Assembly (NCBI RefSeq): GCF_943192905.1
Contig: NZ_CALPCC010000003.1
Coordinates: forward strand, 61,688 to 125,687
Length of the DNA stretch: 64,000 nucleotides
Reading direction: 5' to 3'
DNA from: Adlercreutzia murintestinalis
GTDB lineage: Bacteria > Actinomycetota > Coriobacteriia > Coriobacteriales > Eggerthellaceae
Position 1 is the stretch's first letter. Each line of letters opens with the position of its first letter. The notes under the pieces are model-generated. The model searched no databases. It was not told the origin of the DNA and worked only from the letters and a program-made list of their open reading frames with translations. Made by a program: the position numbers and the translations under genes. This document shows positions 51,897 through 60,266 of the stretch, piece by piece.

Positions 51897-52862
51897 GTGA
51901 GCGTTAAGGAAGACAAGCGGGACCATCGCGAAGAAGAGGTGCCCGAAGAGCAGATGATGCACGAAGATGAGGTCGATCGCACAGCAACAGAGACTGAAAC
52001 CGCGACCCCTTCGTGCGATGCGGATGATGCGCCGGAGAGAGGCCTGAAGCACGGCAAGCACGGGAAAGTCGACGACGAGGTTCCCGAGTATCTCAAGCGC
52101 TCGCGGCGCATGCGCAGGATCCTCATTGCCGTACTCGTCGTGCTGGTGCTTTTGGTGGCGGCAGGAGCGGTGCTCGTCGTGATGCTCTTCGATACGGCCA
52201 ATAACGCTGCTACTCAACAGGCGCAAAGCGCCGTGTCGCAGGTGGAGGCCATCGAGTCGGACGACGCTACCAAGGATGCTTCTACCACGACCACCAAACG
52301 GACCACGGTTCCCGATCTCGTCTCGTTATTGGGGCTGACGCAGCAAGAGGCGCTCGATCAGTTGCAGCATGGTGCGCAAGTAACGGGTTTGTCCGAGATC
52401 AACGAGGAAGGGAATCCCATCAAGCAGCAGGTCGATGTGGCTCTCTCTGACGAGCCAGCCGATTCGCGCTCTGGCACCCCGAGCGTCTACCTTGATCTCA
52501 ACGAAGAGGGTCGCGTGCTGCGCGCGGGATATTCGGTAGCCATCGCCTCCATTGGGTACGGCTCGATCAGCTTCGCTGACGCGGTCAGCAACGAGGGGAT
52601 CATCGAAGAGACCGTGCAGGAAGCCGGTCTCACCATCGCCGACTACACAGCAACGCTTCCCGAGGATAAGATGCAGTACTCCAGCTATGCGGGCGATGGT
52701 ACCACCTTGACACGTGAATACTGCGAGTTCTCGGGTACTGGCAGTGTGGGAGAAACCCAGTACAGCTGGGAGGCCGACCTGTCGTATGACTACACCATGG
52801 CGAACGCTACGGGCAACCTCGCGGACACGATCCGCACCATCTACATCTATATCCAGGCATAG
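51897..52862 (+). CDS. single-TM protein with acidic head, hypothetical
   Basis: 321 residues. Acidic/His-rich cytoplasmic head (1-65), a basic stop at KRSRRMRR, one helix (75-97), a Thr/Asp linker and an external domain that begins TVPDLVSLLGLTQQEALDQL (about 140). The last phrase resembles the opening of a PASTA repeat, but the rest does not fit. Start GTG 51897 has a weak RBS, so another start is possible. It precedes metG by 17 bp. Family unknown; perhaps cell-wall related. Confidence 0.7.
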   Translation: MSVKEDKRDHREEEVPEEQMMHEDEVDRTATETETATPSCDADDAPERGLKHGKHGKVDDEVPEYLKRSRRMRRILIAVLVVLVLLVAAGAVLVVMLFDTANNAATQQAQSAVSQVEAIESDDATKDASTTTTKRTTVPDLVSLLGLTQQEALDQLQHGAQVTGLSEINEEGNPIKQQVDVALSDEPADSRSGTPSVYLDLNEEGRVLRAGYSVAIASIGYGSISFADAVSNEGIIEETVQEAGLTIADYTATLPEDKMQYSSYAGDGTTLTREYCEFSGTGSVGETQYSWEADLSYDYTMANATGNLADTIRTIYIYIQA

Positions 52863-52879
52863 CGCATCAAGGAGCATCT

Positions 52880-54466
52880 ATGAGCAAAGGCACCTATTCG
52901 GTCACCACGCCGATCTACTATGTCAATGCGGCGCCCCATCTGGGGACGGCCTATACCACCATCGCGGCTGATGTGGTGAGCCGCTATCAGCGCATGAACG
53001 GCTACGATGTGGCCTTCGTCACCGGCATGGACGAGCACGGCCAGAAGGTAGCCGATACCGCTGCAGCCCATGGCATGACGCCGCAGGAGTGGTGCGATTC
53101 TATGGAGCCAGCTTTCCGTGATGCGTGGGAGATGCTCGATATCACCTATACCGACTTCGTTCGCACCACCGAGCCGCGCCAAGCCGCATCCGTGCAAAAG
53201 CTCTGGCAAGATCTGTATGACAAGGGTTACCTGTACAAGGATTCCTACGACGGCTGGTACTGCGTGCACGAGGAGACCTACTACGCCGAGAGCGATCTGG
53301 AGCGCGACGAGGAGGGTGTCTTCGTCTGTCCGGATTGCAAGCGCCCAGTGCAGCGTGCAGGCGGCGAAGAGAACTGGTTCTTCCGCCTGAGCGATTTCCA
53401 ACAGCCGCTGCTGGAGCTCTACGAGCGCCGCCCGGAGTTCATCCGCCCCGAGACGCGCCGCAACGAAGTGGTCTCGTTCGTGGCGGGCGGCTTGAAGGAC
53501 CTCTCCATCTCGCGCTCCACGTTCGACTGGGGCGTGCCGCTGCCGTTCGACGAGGGGCATGTGGCCTACGTATGGGCCGATGCGCTTATTGCCTACATGA
53601 CGGGCATCGGGTATGCCGATGAGGCGCGCGGCGACGAGTTCGAGTGTCGCTGGCCCTTCGAGTACCATTTCGTGGGCAAGGATATCACGCGCTTTCACTG
53701 CGTCATCTGGCCAGCCATGCTCATGGCGGCGGGTCTGCCGGTGGCGCACACGGTGTTCGGTCATGGCTTCTTGCTCACCAAGGGCGAGAAGATGTCGAAG
53801 AGCAAGGGCAATGCGCTGCGTCCGGCTGAACTGGTCGACATCTTCGGCGTGGACGCGTATCGCTATTACTTCATGAGCGACGTGCAGTTCGGCGCCGATG
53901 GTTCCATCTCCATCGAGCGCATGGTGCAGGTGTACAACGCCGATCTGGCGAACACGTGGGGCAACTTGGTCAGCCGCGTGGCGAACATGACGAAGAAGTA
54001 CTTCGATGCGCGGGTGCCCGCACCGCCTGCCAGCGCGACGGACAACCCGCTGCGCCCTCTTGCCGAGAAGCTCTACGCCGCCTATGACGAGGCTCTGGCG
54101 CTGGCTGACTTCACGGCAGCGGCGCAGGCGGTGCAGGGTTTGGCGCACCGGGCGAACGAGTACATGGAGGAGAGCGCACCGTGGGCGCTGGCGAAGGACC
54201 CCGCGCGCGCCGATGAGCTGGCGGCGGTCATCTACAACGCACTGGAGGCCATCCGCATCATCGCGCTGTTCATGCAGCCGTTCGCGCCGAACACCTCGAC
54301 TGCGGTTTGGCACCGGCTGGGGTTGGGCGATATCTCCGCAGTTGACGATATAGAGGCCGCGGCTGCGTGGGGTCAGCTACCCGCGGGCAATGCGGTGGAG
54401 GTGGGCGATCCGCTCTTCCCGCGCCTGGATGCCGACAAGATCGGCGCTGCGGAGGGCGAGAAGTGA
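52880..54466 (+). CDS. metG: methionyl-tRNA synthetase
   Basis: 528 residues. Class I synthetase with the HIGH-type motif PHLGTAY (about 19-25) and KMSKSKGN (about 303-310). The connective zinc knuckle is single (FVCPDCKRP). It lacks the C-terminal tRNA-binding domain of the long form, which is normal for a ~530-residue enzyme. RBS AAGGAG. Overlaps tatD by 4 bp (GTGA). Confidence 0.96.
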   Translation: MSKGTYSVTTPIYYVNAAPHLGTAYTTIAADVVSRYQRMNGYDVAFVTGMDEHGQKVADTAAAHGMTPQEWCDSMEPAFRDAWEMLDITYTDFVRTTEPRQAASVQKLWQDLYDKGYLYKDSYDGWYCVHEETYYAESDLERDEEGVFVCPDCKRPVQRAGGEENWFFRLSDFQQPLLELYERRPEFIRPETRRNEVVSFVAGGLKDLSISRSTFDWGVPLPFDEGHVAYVWADALIAYMTGIGYADEARGDEFECRWPFEYHFVGKDITRFHCVIWPAMLMAAGLPVAHTVFGHGFLLTKGEKMSKSKGNALRPAELVDIFGVDAYRYYFMSDVQFGADGSISIERMVQVYNADLANTWGNLVSRVANMTKKYFDARVPAPPASATDNPLRPLAEKLYAAYDEALALADFTAAAQAVQGLAHRANEYMEESAPWALAKDPARADELAAVIYNALEAIRIIALFMQPFAPNTSTAVWHRLGLGDISAVDDIEAAAAWGQLPAGNAVEVGDPLFPRLDADKIGAAEGEK

Positions 54467-55497
54467 CCGCTTCGATGCCAAGTGCCGCAGATGCGCCGCT
54501 CAGCGCGGGCACCGAGAGCGATGTCTGCGATGCGCCCGTGTTCGTGGACGAGTACTTCCGTAAGAAGCCGAAGAAGCACGGCCGCGAATGGAAGGTGGTC
54601 ACAGCTCCCTGCCATCTGACGCCCATCGCTGACACGCATGCCCATCTGGATATGCTGAGCGACCCGGCGCTCGCGCTGGCGCGTGCCGGTGCGCACGATG
54701 TGCGCTTCGTCGAGGCGATGGTGGACCCGTTGAGCGAGGCGGGCGCAGCAGCGTTCGACCAGCTGCCCGCATGGCAGCACCAAGCCGAGCTCTATACCCG
54801 GCAGATGTCCACGCGCATCTGCGGGCAAGGGTGGCATCCGGCGCCGAAGGTGCGCATCGCGGTGGGCGTGCATCCGCACGAGGCGAAGGCGTGGGATGCG
54901 CGGACGCGCGCGGAGATGCTGCGCCTGCTCCACGATGAGCGCGTGAGCGCGCTGGGCGAGATCGGGCTCGATTATCACTACGATCATTCTCCACGCGAGG
55001 TGCAGCGAAGCGTGTTCGCTGAGCAGGTGCAGATGGCTGCAACCGCGGGGCTGCCCACTATCCTGCATGTGCGCGAGGCCTTCGATGATGCGTTCGCCAT
55101 CATGGAAGAGATCGGTTTTTCCGATGCGGGCGTGTTGCTGCACTGCTATACCTCCGATGAGCGCGAGATTGGTCGCTGGGTCGAAGCGGGGTGCTTCGTT
55201 GCGTTCGGTGGGGCGTTCACCTTCAAGAAGCTCGAGAGCATCCGACAGGCAGCGGCGCTCGTGCCGCGCGATCGGTTGTTGCTGGAAACGGATGCACCGT
55301 TCATGACGCCCGAGCCGCTACGCGGCACGGAGTGCGAGCCTGCGCACGTGATCTGGACCGCGCAGCGTCTGGTGGACTACCTGTTGCCGCAGGCGTCCCC
55401 CGAAGAGCGTCAAGAGCTTCTTGAGCGCACATATCGCAACGCGCTGGGGTTGCTCGATCGCGAACCAACCTCATGGCAGAGGGCCGAGCATGCATAG
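54463..55497 (+). CDS. tatD: TatD-family DNase, N-terminally extended
   Basis: 344 residues, about 80 more than standard TatD. After an acidic, Lys/Arg-containing N-terminal extension of about 48 residues comes the metal site DTHAHLDM, then GVHPHEAKAW, GEIGLDYHYDHSP, LHVREA and the late ETDAPFM. Metal-dependent 3'-5' nuclease or quality-control hydrolase. Start GTG 54463 with GGAGGG 8 bases before, overlapping metG; ATG 54475 is possible. metG-tatD-ksgA is a common order. Confidence 0.93.
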   Translation: MTASMPSAADAPLSAGTESDVCDAPVFVDEYFRKKPKKHGREWKVVTAPCHLTPIADTHAHLDMLSDPALALARAGAHDVRFVEAMVDPLSEAGAAAFDQLPAWQHQAELYTRQMSTRICGQGWHPAPKVRIAVGVHPHEAKAWDARTRAEMLRLLHDERVSALGEIGLDYHYDHSPREVQRSVFAEQVQMAATAGLPTILHVREAFDDAFAIMEEIGFSDAGVLLHCYTSDEREIGRWVEAGCFVAFGGAFTFKKLESIRQAAALVPRDRLLLETDAPFMTPEPLRGTECEPAHVIWTAQRLVDYLLPQASPEERQELLERTYRNALGLLDREPTSWQRAEHA

Positions 55498-56113
55498 GAC
55501 GATCATCATCGGCTCGCCGCGCGCTCAAGGCAGATGCGCCGCACTGGCACAAGAGCTCTTCGACGCCTGTATCGAAGACTGTCCGCACGACGGAGTTTCT
55601 TTGCTGGCCATCGCCCATTTGGACGTGGCGGGTTGCACGGGCTGCGATGGGTGCAAGCAGGCGCTCGCACCGACGTCCGAGGCTATTCCGCCGTTTCCGA
55701 AGCTCGATGATCCTCTGGCACCGCTCGAGCGCATTCGCAAGAGCGATTCCCAACGCCATGTCTGCGTGATCGAAGATGATATGGCTGAGGTGCGCAAGCA
55801 TTTGGATGCAGCCGATGAGCTGACGGTGGTGGCACCGGTTTATTTTGCGGGACCGCCTGCTCAGTTGAAAGCGCTGCTCGACCGCTTGCAGCCGTACTAT
55901 TGGTCGGGGGTGCGGCGCCAGAGCGCAAAGCGCCCATGCGTGCTGCATGTGATAGGCGAGGGGGGAGACCCTCATGGGATCGAGCCGTTGCTGGGATGCG
56001 TGCGGTCCGCCTTTTCGGTAGCAGGGTTCAAGCTCGATCGCGTGCTCGATTGGCGGGGGCGCATTGATGCGGATGGCATCATTCTCGAAGATGCTGAGCT
56101 CTATGAGTGCTAA
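55490..56113 (+). CDS. flavodoxin-fold NAD(P)H-dependent oxidoreductase
   Basis: 207 residues. NADPH-dependent FMN reductase type: phosphate loop IIGSPRAQGRCA at the start, then CTGCDGCKQA (about 45-54), which is the C-x2-C-x2-C stretch often seen in iron-sulfur flavoproteins, and the substrate region VAPVYFAGPPAQLKALLDR. Overlaps tatD and ksgA. The Cys group suggests an Fe-S flavoprotein electron carrier; partner unknown. Confidence 0.85.
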   Translation: MHRTIIIGSPRAQGRCAALAQELFDACIEDCPHDGVSLLAIAHLDVAGCTGCDGCKQALAPTSEAIPPFPKLDDPLAPLERIRKSDSQRHVCVIEDDMAEVRKHLDAADELTVVAPVYFAGPPAQLKALLDRLQPYYWSGVRRQSAKRPCVLHVIGEGGDPHGIEPLLGCVRSAFSVAGFKLDRVLDWRGRIDADGIILEDAELYEC

Positions 56114-57053
56114 GGCGTCCCCCCTTGCCTCACCGAGCGCGACAAGCGCCGTGCTCGATCGTTTCGGTCTGTCTCCCAAGAAGCGCTTTGGTCAGAATTT
56201 CCTGATCGATGATGGCGTCGTACGGCGGATCGTGCAGTTGTCCGGCGTGAACGGGGATGATGACGTGTTGGAGGTGGGCCCTGGCATCGGCACGCTCTCA
56301 GCCGCGCTCGCGGCACGTGCGCGATCGTTGGTGGCCATCGAGCGCGATTCGGACCTGATCGAGGTGCTCGAGGATACGATGGGCGAGCGCAGCAATTTCC
56401 AGCTGGTGATGCGCGATGCGCTCAAGGTGGAGCAAGCCGATATCGACGCAGCCGGAGCGGCGCTGCGCTCTCGCGGGGTAGCCTGCGCGTCTCCGAACAA
56501 GCTCGTGGCGAATCTACCGTATGCGGTGGCGGCCACGGTGGTGCTCGATTTTTTCCAGCGCTTCTCGTTCATGAAGAGCGCGACGGTGATGGTGCAGCGC
56601 GAGGTGGCCGAGCGCATGCGCGCGATCCCTCACACGAAGGAATACGGCGCCTACACGGTGAAGCTTGCCCTGTGCGCTCATGTTGTGGAGAGCTTTCGCG
56701 TAGGGCCGGGCAGCTTCATGCCGCAGCCGCATGTGGAGAGCACGGTGATACGTCTTGACCGCTCTCAACCCGTCGATGAAGAAGGGCGACCCTGTGCTGC
56801 TCGGATCATTCGTGCGGCTTGCGAGATGGCCGATGGCGCCTTCTTCGCTCGGCGAAAGACCATCGCGAATTCGCTGCGCGCCAGTTTCACCAGCCGCGGC
56901 GATCCAGCGCGTTCGGCGGTGGATGAGATGCTCGTGGTGGCGGGGATCGATGCGAGCGTGCGCGGTGAGACGCTTGCGCCTGCTGACTTCATCAGGCTCG
57001 GTCAGGCGCTTTGCATGGTGCGGCAAGCGAATGGATGCGCGCCGGTCTCATAA
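56103..57053 (+). CDS. ksgA: 16S rRNA A1518/A1519 dimethyltransferase
   Basis: 316 residues, slightly long at the C-terminus. SAM-dependent methyltransferase: KKRFGQNFLID start, motif I VLEVGPGIGTLS (about 58-69), motif IV NLPYAVAATVV. Dimethylates two adenines at the 3' end of 16S rRNA. Start ATG 56103 overlaps the flavoprotein end by 11 bp; upstream in-frame ATGs have even weaker RBS. Confidence 0.94.
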   Translation: MSAKASPLASPSATSAVLDRFGLSPKKRFGQNFLIDDGVVRRIVQLSGVNGDDDVLEVGPGIGTLSAALAARARSLVAIERDSDLIEVLEDTMGERSNFQLVMRDALKVEQADIDAAGAALRSRGVACASPNKLVANLPYAVAATVVLDFFQRFSFMKSATVMVQREVAERMRAIPHTKEYGAYTVKLALCAHVVESFRVGPGSFMPQPHVESTVIRLDRSQPVDEEGRPCAARIIRAACEMADGAFFARRKTIANSLRASFTSRGDPARSAVDEMLVVAGIDASVRGETLAPADFIRLGQALCMVRQANGCAPVS

Positions 57054-57054
57054 G

Positions 57055-57071
57055 GTTTTTATGATAAAAAC
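57055..57071 (+). terminator. AT-rich hairpin after ksgA
   Basis: GTTTTTA (57055-57061) pairs with TAAAAAC (57065-57071) around TGA. It has no GC base of strength, so it is a weak terminator or a processing stem. Confidence 0.42.
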
Positions 57072-57157
57072 ATTTGTTCGATATAACAGCGGGCATCATG
57101 CGATAGAATGGTCGCAAACACACGGACACGCAACGAGCATGCACATGAGGTGATCGT

Positions 57158-58525
57158 ATGGCAGAGAACGCACCGGGCAACTCCCGCAACGATGGGGGTT
57201 CGCTCGATAATATCAAAGACTATCTGAAGCGCGCTCAGGCTGCGTGCGAATCGGGCGATGCGGTATTGGGCATGTATCTGTACATGGCCGCATTTGAAGA
57301 GGCCACTACCGAAGGCGGTCGCCCGGGTGAAGATGCTCTATCGGGCTTGAAAGAGGCCTGGGTTTTGGCATGCACGCAGAAGGAGCGCTCGCTTGCCGAG
57401 TATATCTTCGAGCGCCTTGAGCCCTACCTCTCGGCTGACGAGATAACCTTATGCGCCGAGGCGCTGCATAGCCTCGCCATGGACAAGCTTGAGGAATTCG
57501 GGTTTTCTCGCGATGACCTAGAGGATATGGCCCAGATCATCCAGGATGACATTGAGGGCAATACCGACCTCATAGCCGCATCGGCTGGGGTGCCTGAGCC
57601 TCCCGAGCTTCCTCATCTTACGTATGCAAACGCAGCGGGATACGAGGATGCGATTCATGCTATGAATGCTCTGGGCATCGGCATGGATGAGGATGCCGAT
57701 TTCAAGAAGCTGCGCGAGATGCTCAATCATCTCCATGGCATGTCCACCACGCCCGCGCTTGACACCATCCTGTTCCGCTCCGATGCGCGTGAAGATGCCA
57801 ATCGCTTCATGATGGCCACGCTCGGCGAGCTTGATATGCCCACCATCCATATGCGCATGGAAGAGAACTATCAGGGCATGCCATTGCTTTGCGTGAGCGC
57901 GCATGCGATCGATATCCCCACAGGTGAGGGTTTGCGCAACGTCTTCAAGGATGGCGGCGTGCTGGTGCTGGAAGACCTCGACTGCTGGCTCGCGCCGAGC
58001 ACCGAAATGGCAGAAGAAGGCGGCTCGTTTTTCATGATGTCGCTGACACGCGGTGCACGTGAAGCCGTGGCGCTGGTGCGTGCGGCGGTTGAGAGCCCGG
58101 ATGTGTATGTGATGGCCACGGCATCGGATGTGAGCGCCATCGATGGCTTCTTCCTCGATATGCTCGAGCCCATGACCATGATTCAGATCGAATTACCCAC
58201 CGCCACCGAGCGAGCGCAGATATGGGAGGATATCGCGCGCGAACATCCCTCGGTGCGCGGCATCGATCGCACCGACCTGGTGCGCCTTTCTGCGCGTCTG
58301 CCGCGGGCGGATATGTACGCGGCAGCACGCGAGGCTATTGAGGAAGCGTATAAGACCGGCTTGATGCTGCGGCGCTACCAGCCTGTCACGCGCGATAACC
58401 TCTTCGACAAGCTCGCTGCCTATCAAGCGCTCGATTCTGCTGAGTATGCCGAATTGGAAGACGAGGTCATCCGCGACTTCCGGCGTGATTTGAGCCACAT
58501 TGATGACATCTTGCGCGAAGGTTGA
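57158..58525 (+). CDS. AAA-like protein without a P-loop
   Basis: 455 residues. The N-terminal 150 residues are helical and acidic. From about 200 the fold follows AAA+ ATPases: a Walker-B-like VLVLEDLDCWLAP (about 267-279), sensor-1 region VYVMATASDVSAI, and the C-terminal lid helix RLPRADMYAAAREAIEEAY (about 388). No Walker A (G-x4-GK-S/T) is present anywhere, so ATP hydrolysis is doubtful. No named family recognised. RBS GAGGTG before ATG 57158. Confidence 0.75.
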   Translation: MAENAPGNSRNDGGSLDNIKDYLKRAQAACESGDAVLGMYLYMAAFEEATTEGGRPGEDALSGLKEAWVLACTQKERSLAEYIFERLEPYLSADEITLCAEALHSLAMDKLEEFGFSRDDLEDMAQIIQDDIEGNTDLIAASAGVPEPPELPHLTYANAAGYEDAIHAMNALGIGMDEDADFKKLREMLNHLHGMSTTPALDTILFRSDAREDANRFMMATLGELDMPTIHMRMEENYQGMPLLCVSAHAIDIPTGEGLRNVFKDGGVLVLEDLDCWLAPSTEMAEEGGSFFMMSLTRGAREAVALVRAAVESPDVYVMATASDVSAIDGFFLDMLEPMTMIQIELPTATERAQIWEDIAREHPSVRGIDRTDLVRLSARLPRADMYAAAREAIEEAYKTGLMLRRYQPVTRDNLFDKLAAYQALDSAEYAELEDEVIRDFRRDLSHIDDILREG

Positions 58526-58576
58526 TCGGGGTAGAGCGGTGCCTCCGATGCCCACGCTCGTGAAGGGCAACGCGGC

Positions 58577-59155
58577 ATGGATGTGACCTGGCTGCTCCTG
58601 ATAGCGGTGGGGCTTTCCATGGATGCATTCGCAGTTGCGGTGGCGAAGGGCCTGTCCATGCGCACGATGCGCTGGGGTCATGCGCTTGTCATCGCGCTCT
58701 TCTTTGGCGTGTTCCAAGGTGTGATGCCTCTTATCGGCTGGGCGCTCGGTTCTTCGTTTTCCCAACTCATCGAACCGGTCGATCACTGGGTCATCTTCGC
58801 TATTCTGGTCGCGGTGGGTGGCAAGATGATCTGGGATGGCATGCGGGGAGATGAAGAGGATGCCTGCCGCCTTGTCGATCAGCGCCTTGATGTCAGGGAG
58901 CTGATCCTGCTCGCCGTGGCTACCAGCATCGATGCACTTGCGGTCGGCGTATCGTTTGCGCTCATGCAGGTGAACATCGGTCTTGCAGCAGGCATCATCG
59001 CGGGCACCACCTTTGCGCTCTCGCTGGTAGGGGTTCTTATCGGGCACCTTTTCGGCGGACGATTTCAGCGTGCGTCCGGCATCATCGGCGGTGTCGTGCT
59101 GGTGCTCATCGGCTGCAAGGTACTCTTGGAGCACCTGGGCGTTCTGAGCTTCTAG
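58577..59155 (+). CDS. mntP: putative manganese efflux pump MntP
   Basis: 192 residues, six helices, with the two DUF204 half-repeats: SMDAFAVAVAKG (about 14-25) and SIDALAVGVSFAL (about 115-127), whose Asp residues line the ion path. Exports Mn2+. No yybP-ykoY riboswitch fits in the 51 bp upstream. Its stop overlaps the convergent pheA by 4 bp. Confidence 0.95.
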   Translation: MDVTWLLLIAVGLSMDAFAVAVAKGLSMRTMRWGHALVIALFFGVFQGVMPLIGWALGSSFSQLIEPVDHWVIFAILVAVGGKMIWDGMRGDEEDACRLVDQRLDVRELILLAVATSIDALAVGVSFALMQVNIGLAAGIIAGTTFALSLVGVLIGHLFGGRFQRASGIIGGVVLVLIGCKVLLEHLGVLSF

Positions 59156-60012
59156 GCGCTCGGTATGACCGGATAAGACCCGAGCACCTTCACTTCGCGC
59201 AGTTTGAGGCGCAAGCAAGAAAGCGCGGTCTGCACATCGGGCGCGATGTCTTTGCCCAAGAACTCCATGAAGAACATGTAGTCGCCGAACTGCTGCTTGA
59301 GCGGGCGCGATTGCAGCATGGTGATATTAATGCCCGCATAGGCGAACTCGGAAAGAATCATGTGTAGCGCACCGGCCTTGTCTTCGCGCAAGAACAGCGC
59401 AAGAGTGGTCTTGTAGTCATCACTGACCAGCTGAGGCGCTGATCCGAGGCGGCCGATGAGGGCGAAGGCAGTTTGATTGCCCAGATGATCCTCGATGTCG
59501 GCAGCGGCGATATCGCATCCATGAAGGCGTGCGGCGAAAGCGTTCGCGATACCGGCGATGGTGGGATCGGATGCGGCGAGTCGTGCGCTTTCCGCAGTGG
59601 AGGGCATGATCTGGGTGTTGCGACCAGGGAGGCGTTCGTTGAGGTAGCGGCGGCATTGCGCAAGGCCTTGCGAATGCGATGCCACCGTTTGGATATCGCC
59701 TAAGGCAACGCCGGGCGCGGTGACCAAGCAATGATGGATGTCGATGACGGTCTCTGCCAGGATGACTGCTGACGAGCGGAATGCGAAATTGTCGAGCGTG
59801 GCCGTTACGGGGCCTTCGAGGGAGTTTTCCTTGCCCACCACGCCAAAAGCAGCGCGACCTCGGTCGACCGCATCGAACACTTCGTCAAAGGAGGCGCATT
59901 CGAGAAGGTCGGGCGCCTTGATCCCGAGCGCGGAAGCGAACACGTTTGCTGCTTCGTGGGTGTAGGTGCCTCGCGGTCCTAAGAATGCTATCGTGTGATC
60001 GATGTCGGTCAT
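59152..60012 (-). CDS. pheA: prephenate dehydratase
   Basis: 286 residues. FLGPRGTYTHEAAN start, the catalytic Thr-containing region NSLEGPVTATLD and a C-terminal ACT domain with the ligand block around LREDKAGALHMILSEFAYAGINITMLQSRP. Converts prephenate to phenylpyruvate for phenylalanine, inhibited by Phe in most homologues. No chorismate mutase domain. A minus-strand TATAAT at about 60044-60049 is its likely -10. Confidence 0.95.
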   Translation of the reverse strand: MTDIDHTIAFLGPRGTYTHEAANVFASALGIKAPDLLECASFDEVFDAVDRGRAAFGVVGKENSLEGPVTATLDNFAFRSSAVILAETVIDIHHCLVTAPGVALGDIQTVASHSQGLAQCRRYLNERLPGRNTQIMPSTAESARLAASDPTIAGIANAFAARLHGCDIAAADIEDHLGNQTAFALIGRLGSAPQLVSDDYKTTLALFLREDKAGALHMILSEFAYAGINITMLQSRPLKQQFGDYMFFMEFLGKDIAPDVQTALSCLRLKLREVKVLGSYPVIPSA

Positions 60013-60118
60013 CGCTGCTCCTTATCTCGGTTCGTTTCCTCGATTATAAACATCTTGGTAACCGTTCATGGGAGCAACGCGGTTGCTCTTGTGAAAACCC
60101 TCGTTCCAGGGCGTTGTG

Positions 60119-60146
60119 ATGTTACGACGAAAACATTCCGTAACAT
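60119..60146. promoter_or_regulatory. perfect palindrome upstream of the hydrogenase operon
   Basis: ATGTTACG (60119-60126) and CGTAACAT (60139-60146), a perfect 8+8 inverted repeat with a 12-bp spacer, in the 254-bp space between pheA and the hydrogenase. The same space holds a perfect 7-bp stem GAGCAAC-GCG-GTTGCTC (60072-60088). Both are good candidates for regulator sites of the hydrogenase operon. Confidence 0.55.
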
Positions 60147-60266
60147 TTTGTAGCATCTCGCGGCGCTTTTCAGCCCTCACGAACCGATGCCGCCCTTGCC
60201 GGTGCGCGGATGGCTGCACAATACGAACCGTTGTACAAGACGAGGACACCTAAGGGAGGTGTACAC

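Noticed and set aside
58526..58576. yybP-ykoY manganese riboswitch before mntP
   Set aside because: Only 51 bp separate the genes, too short for the element.
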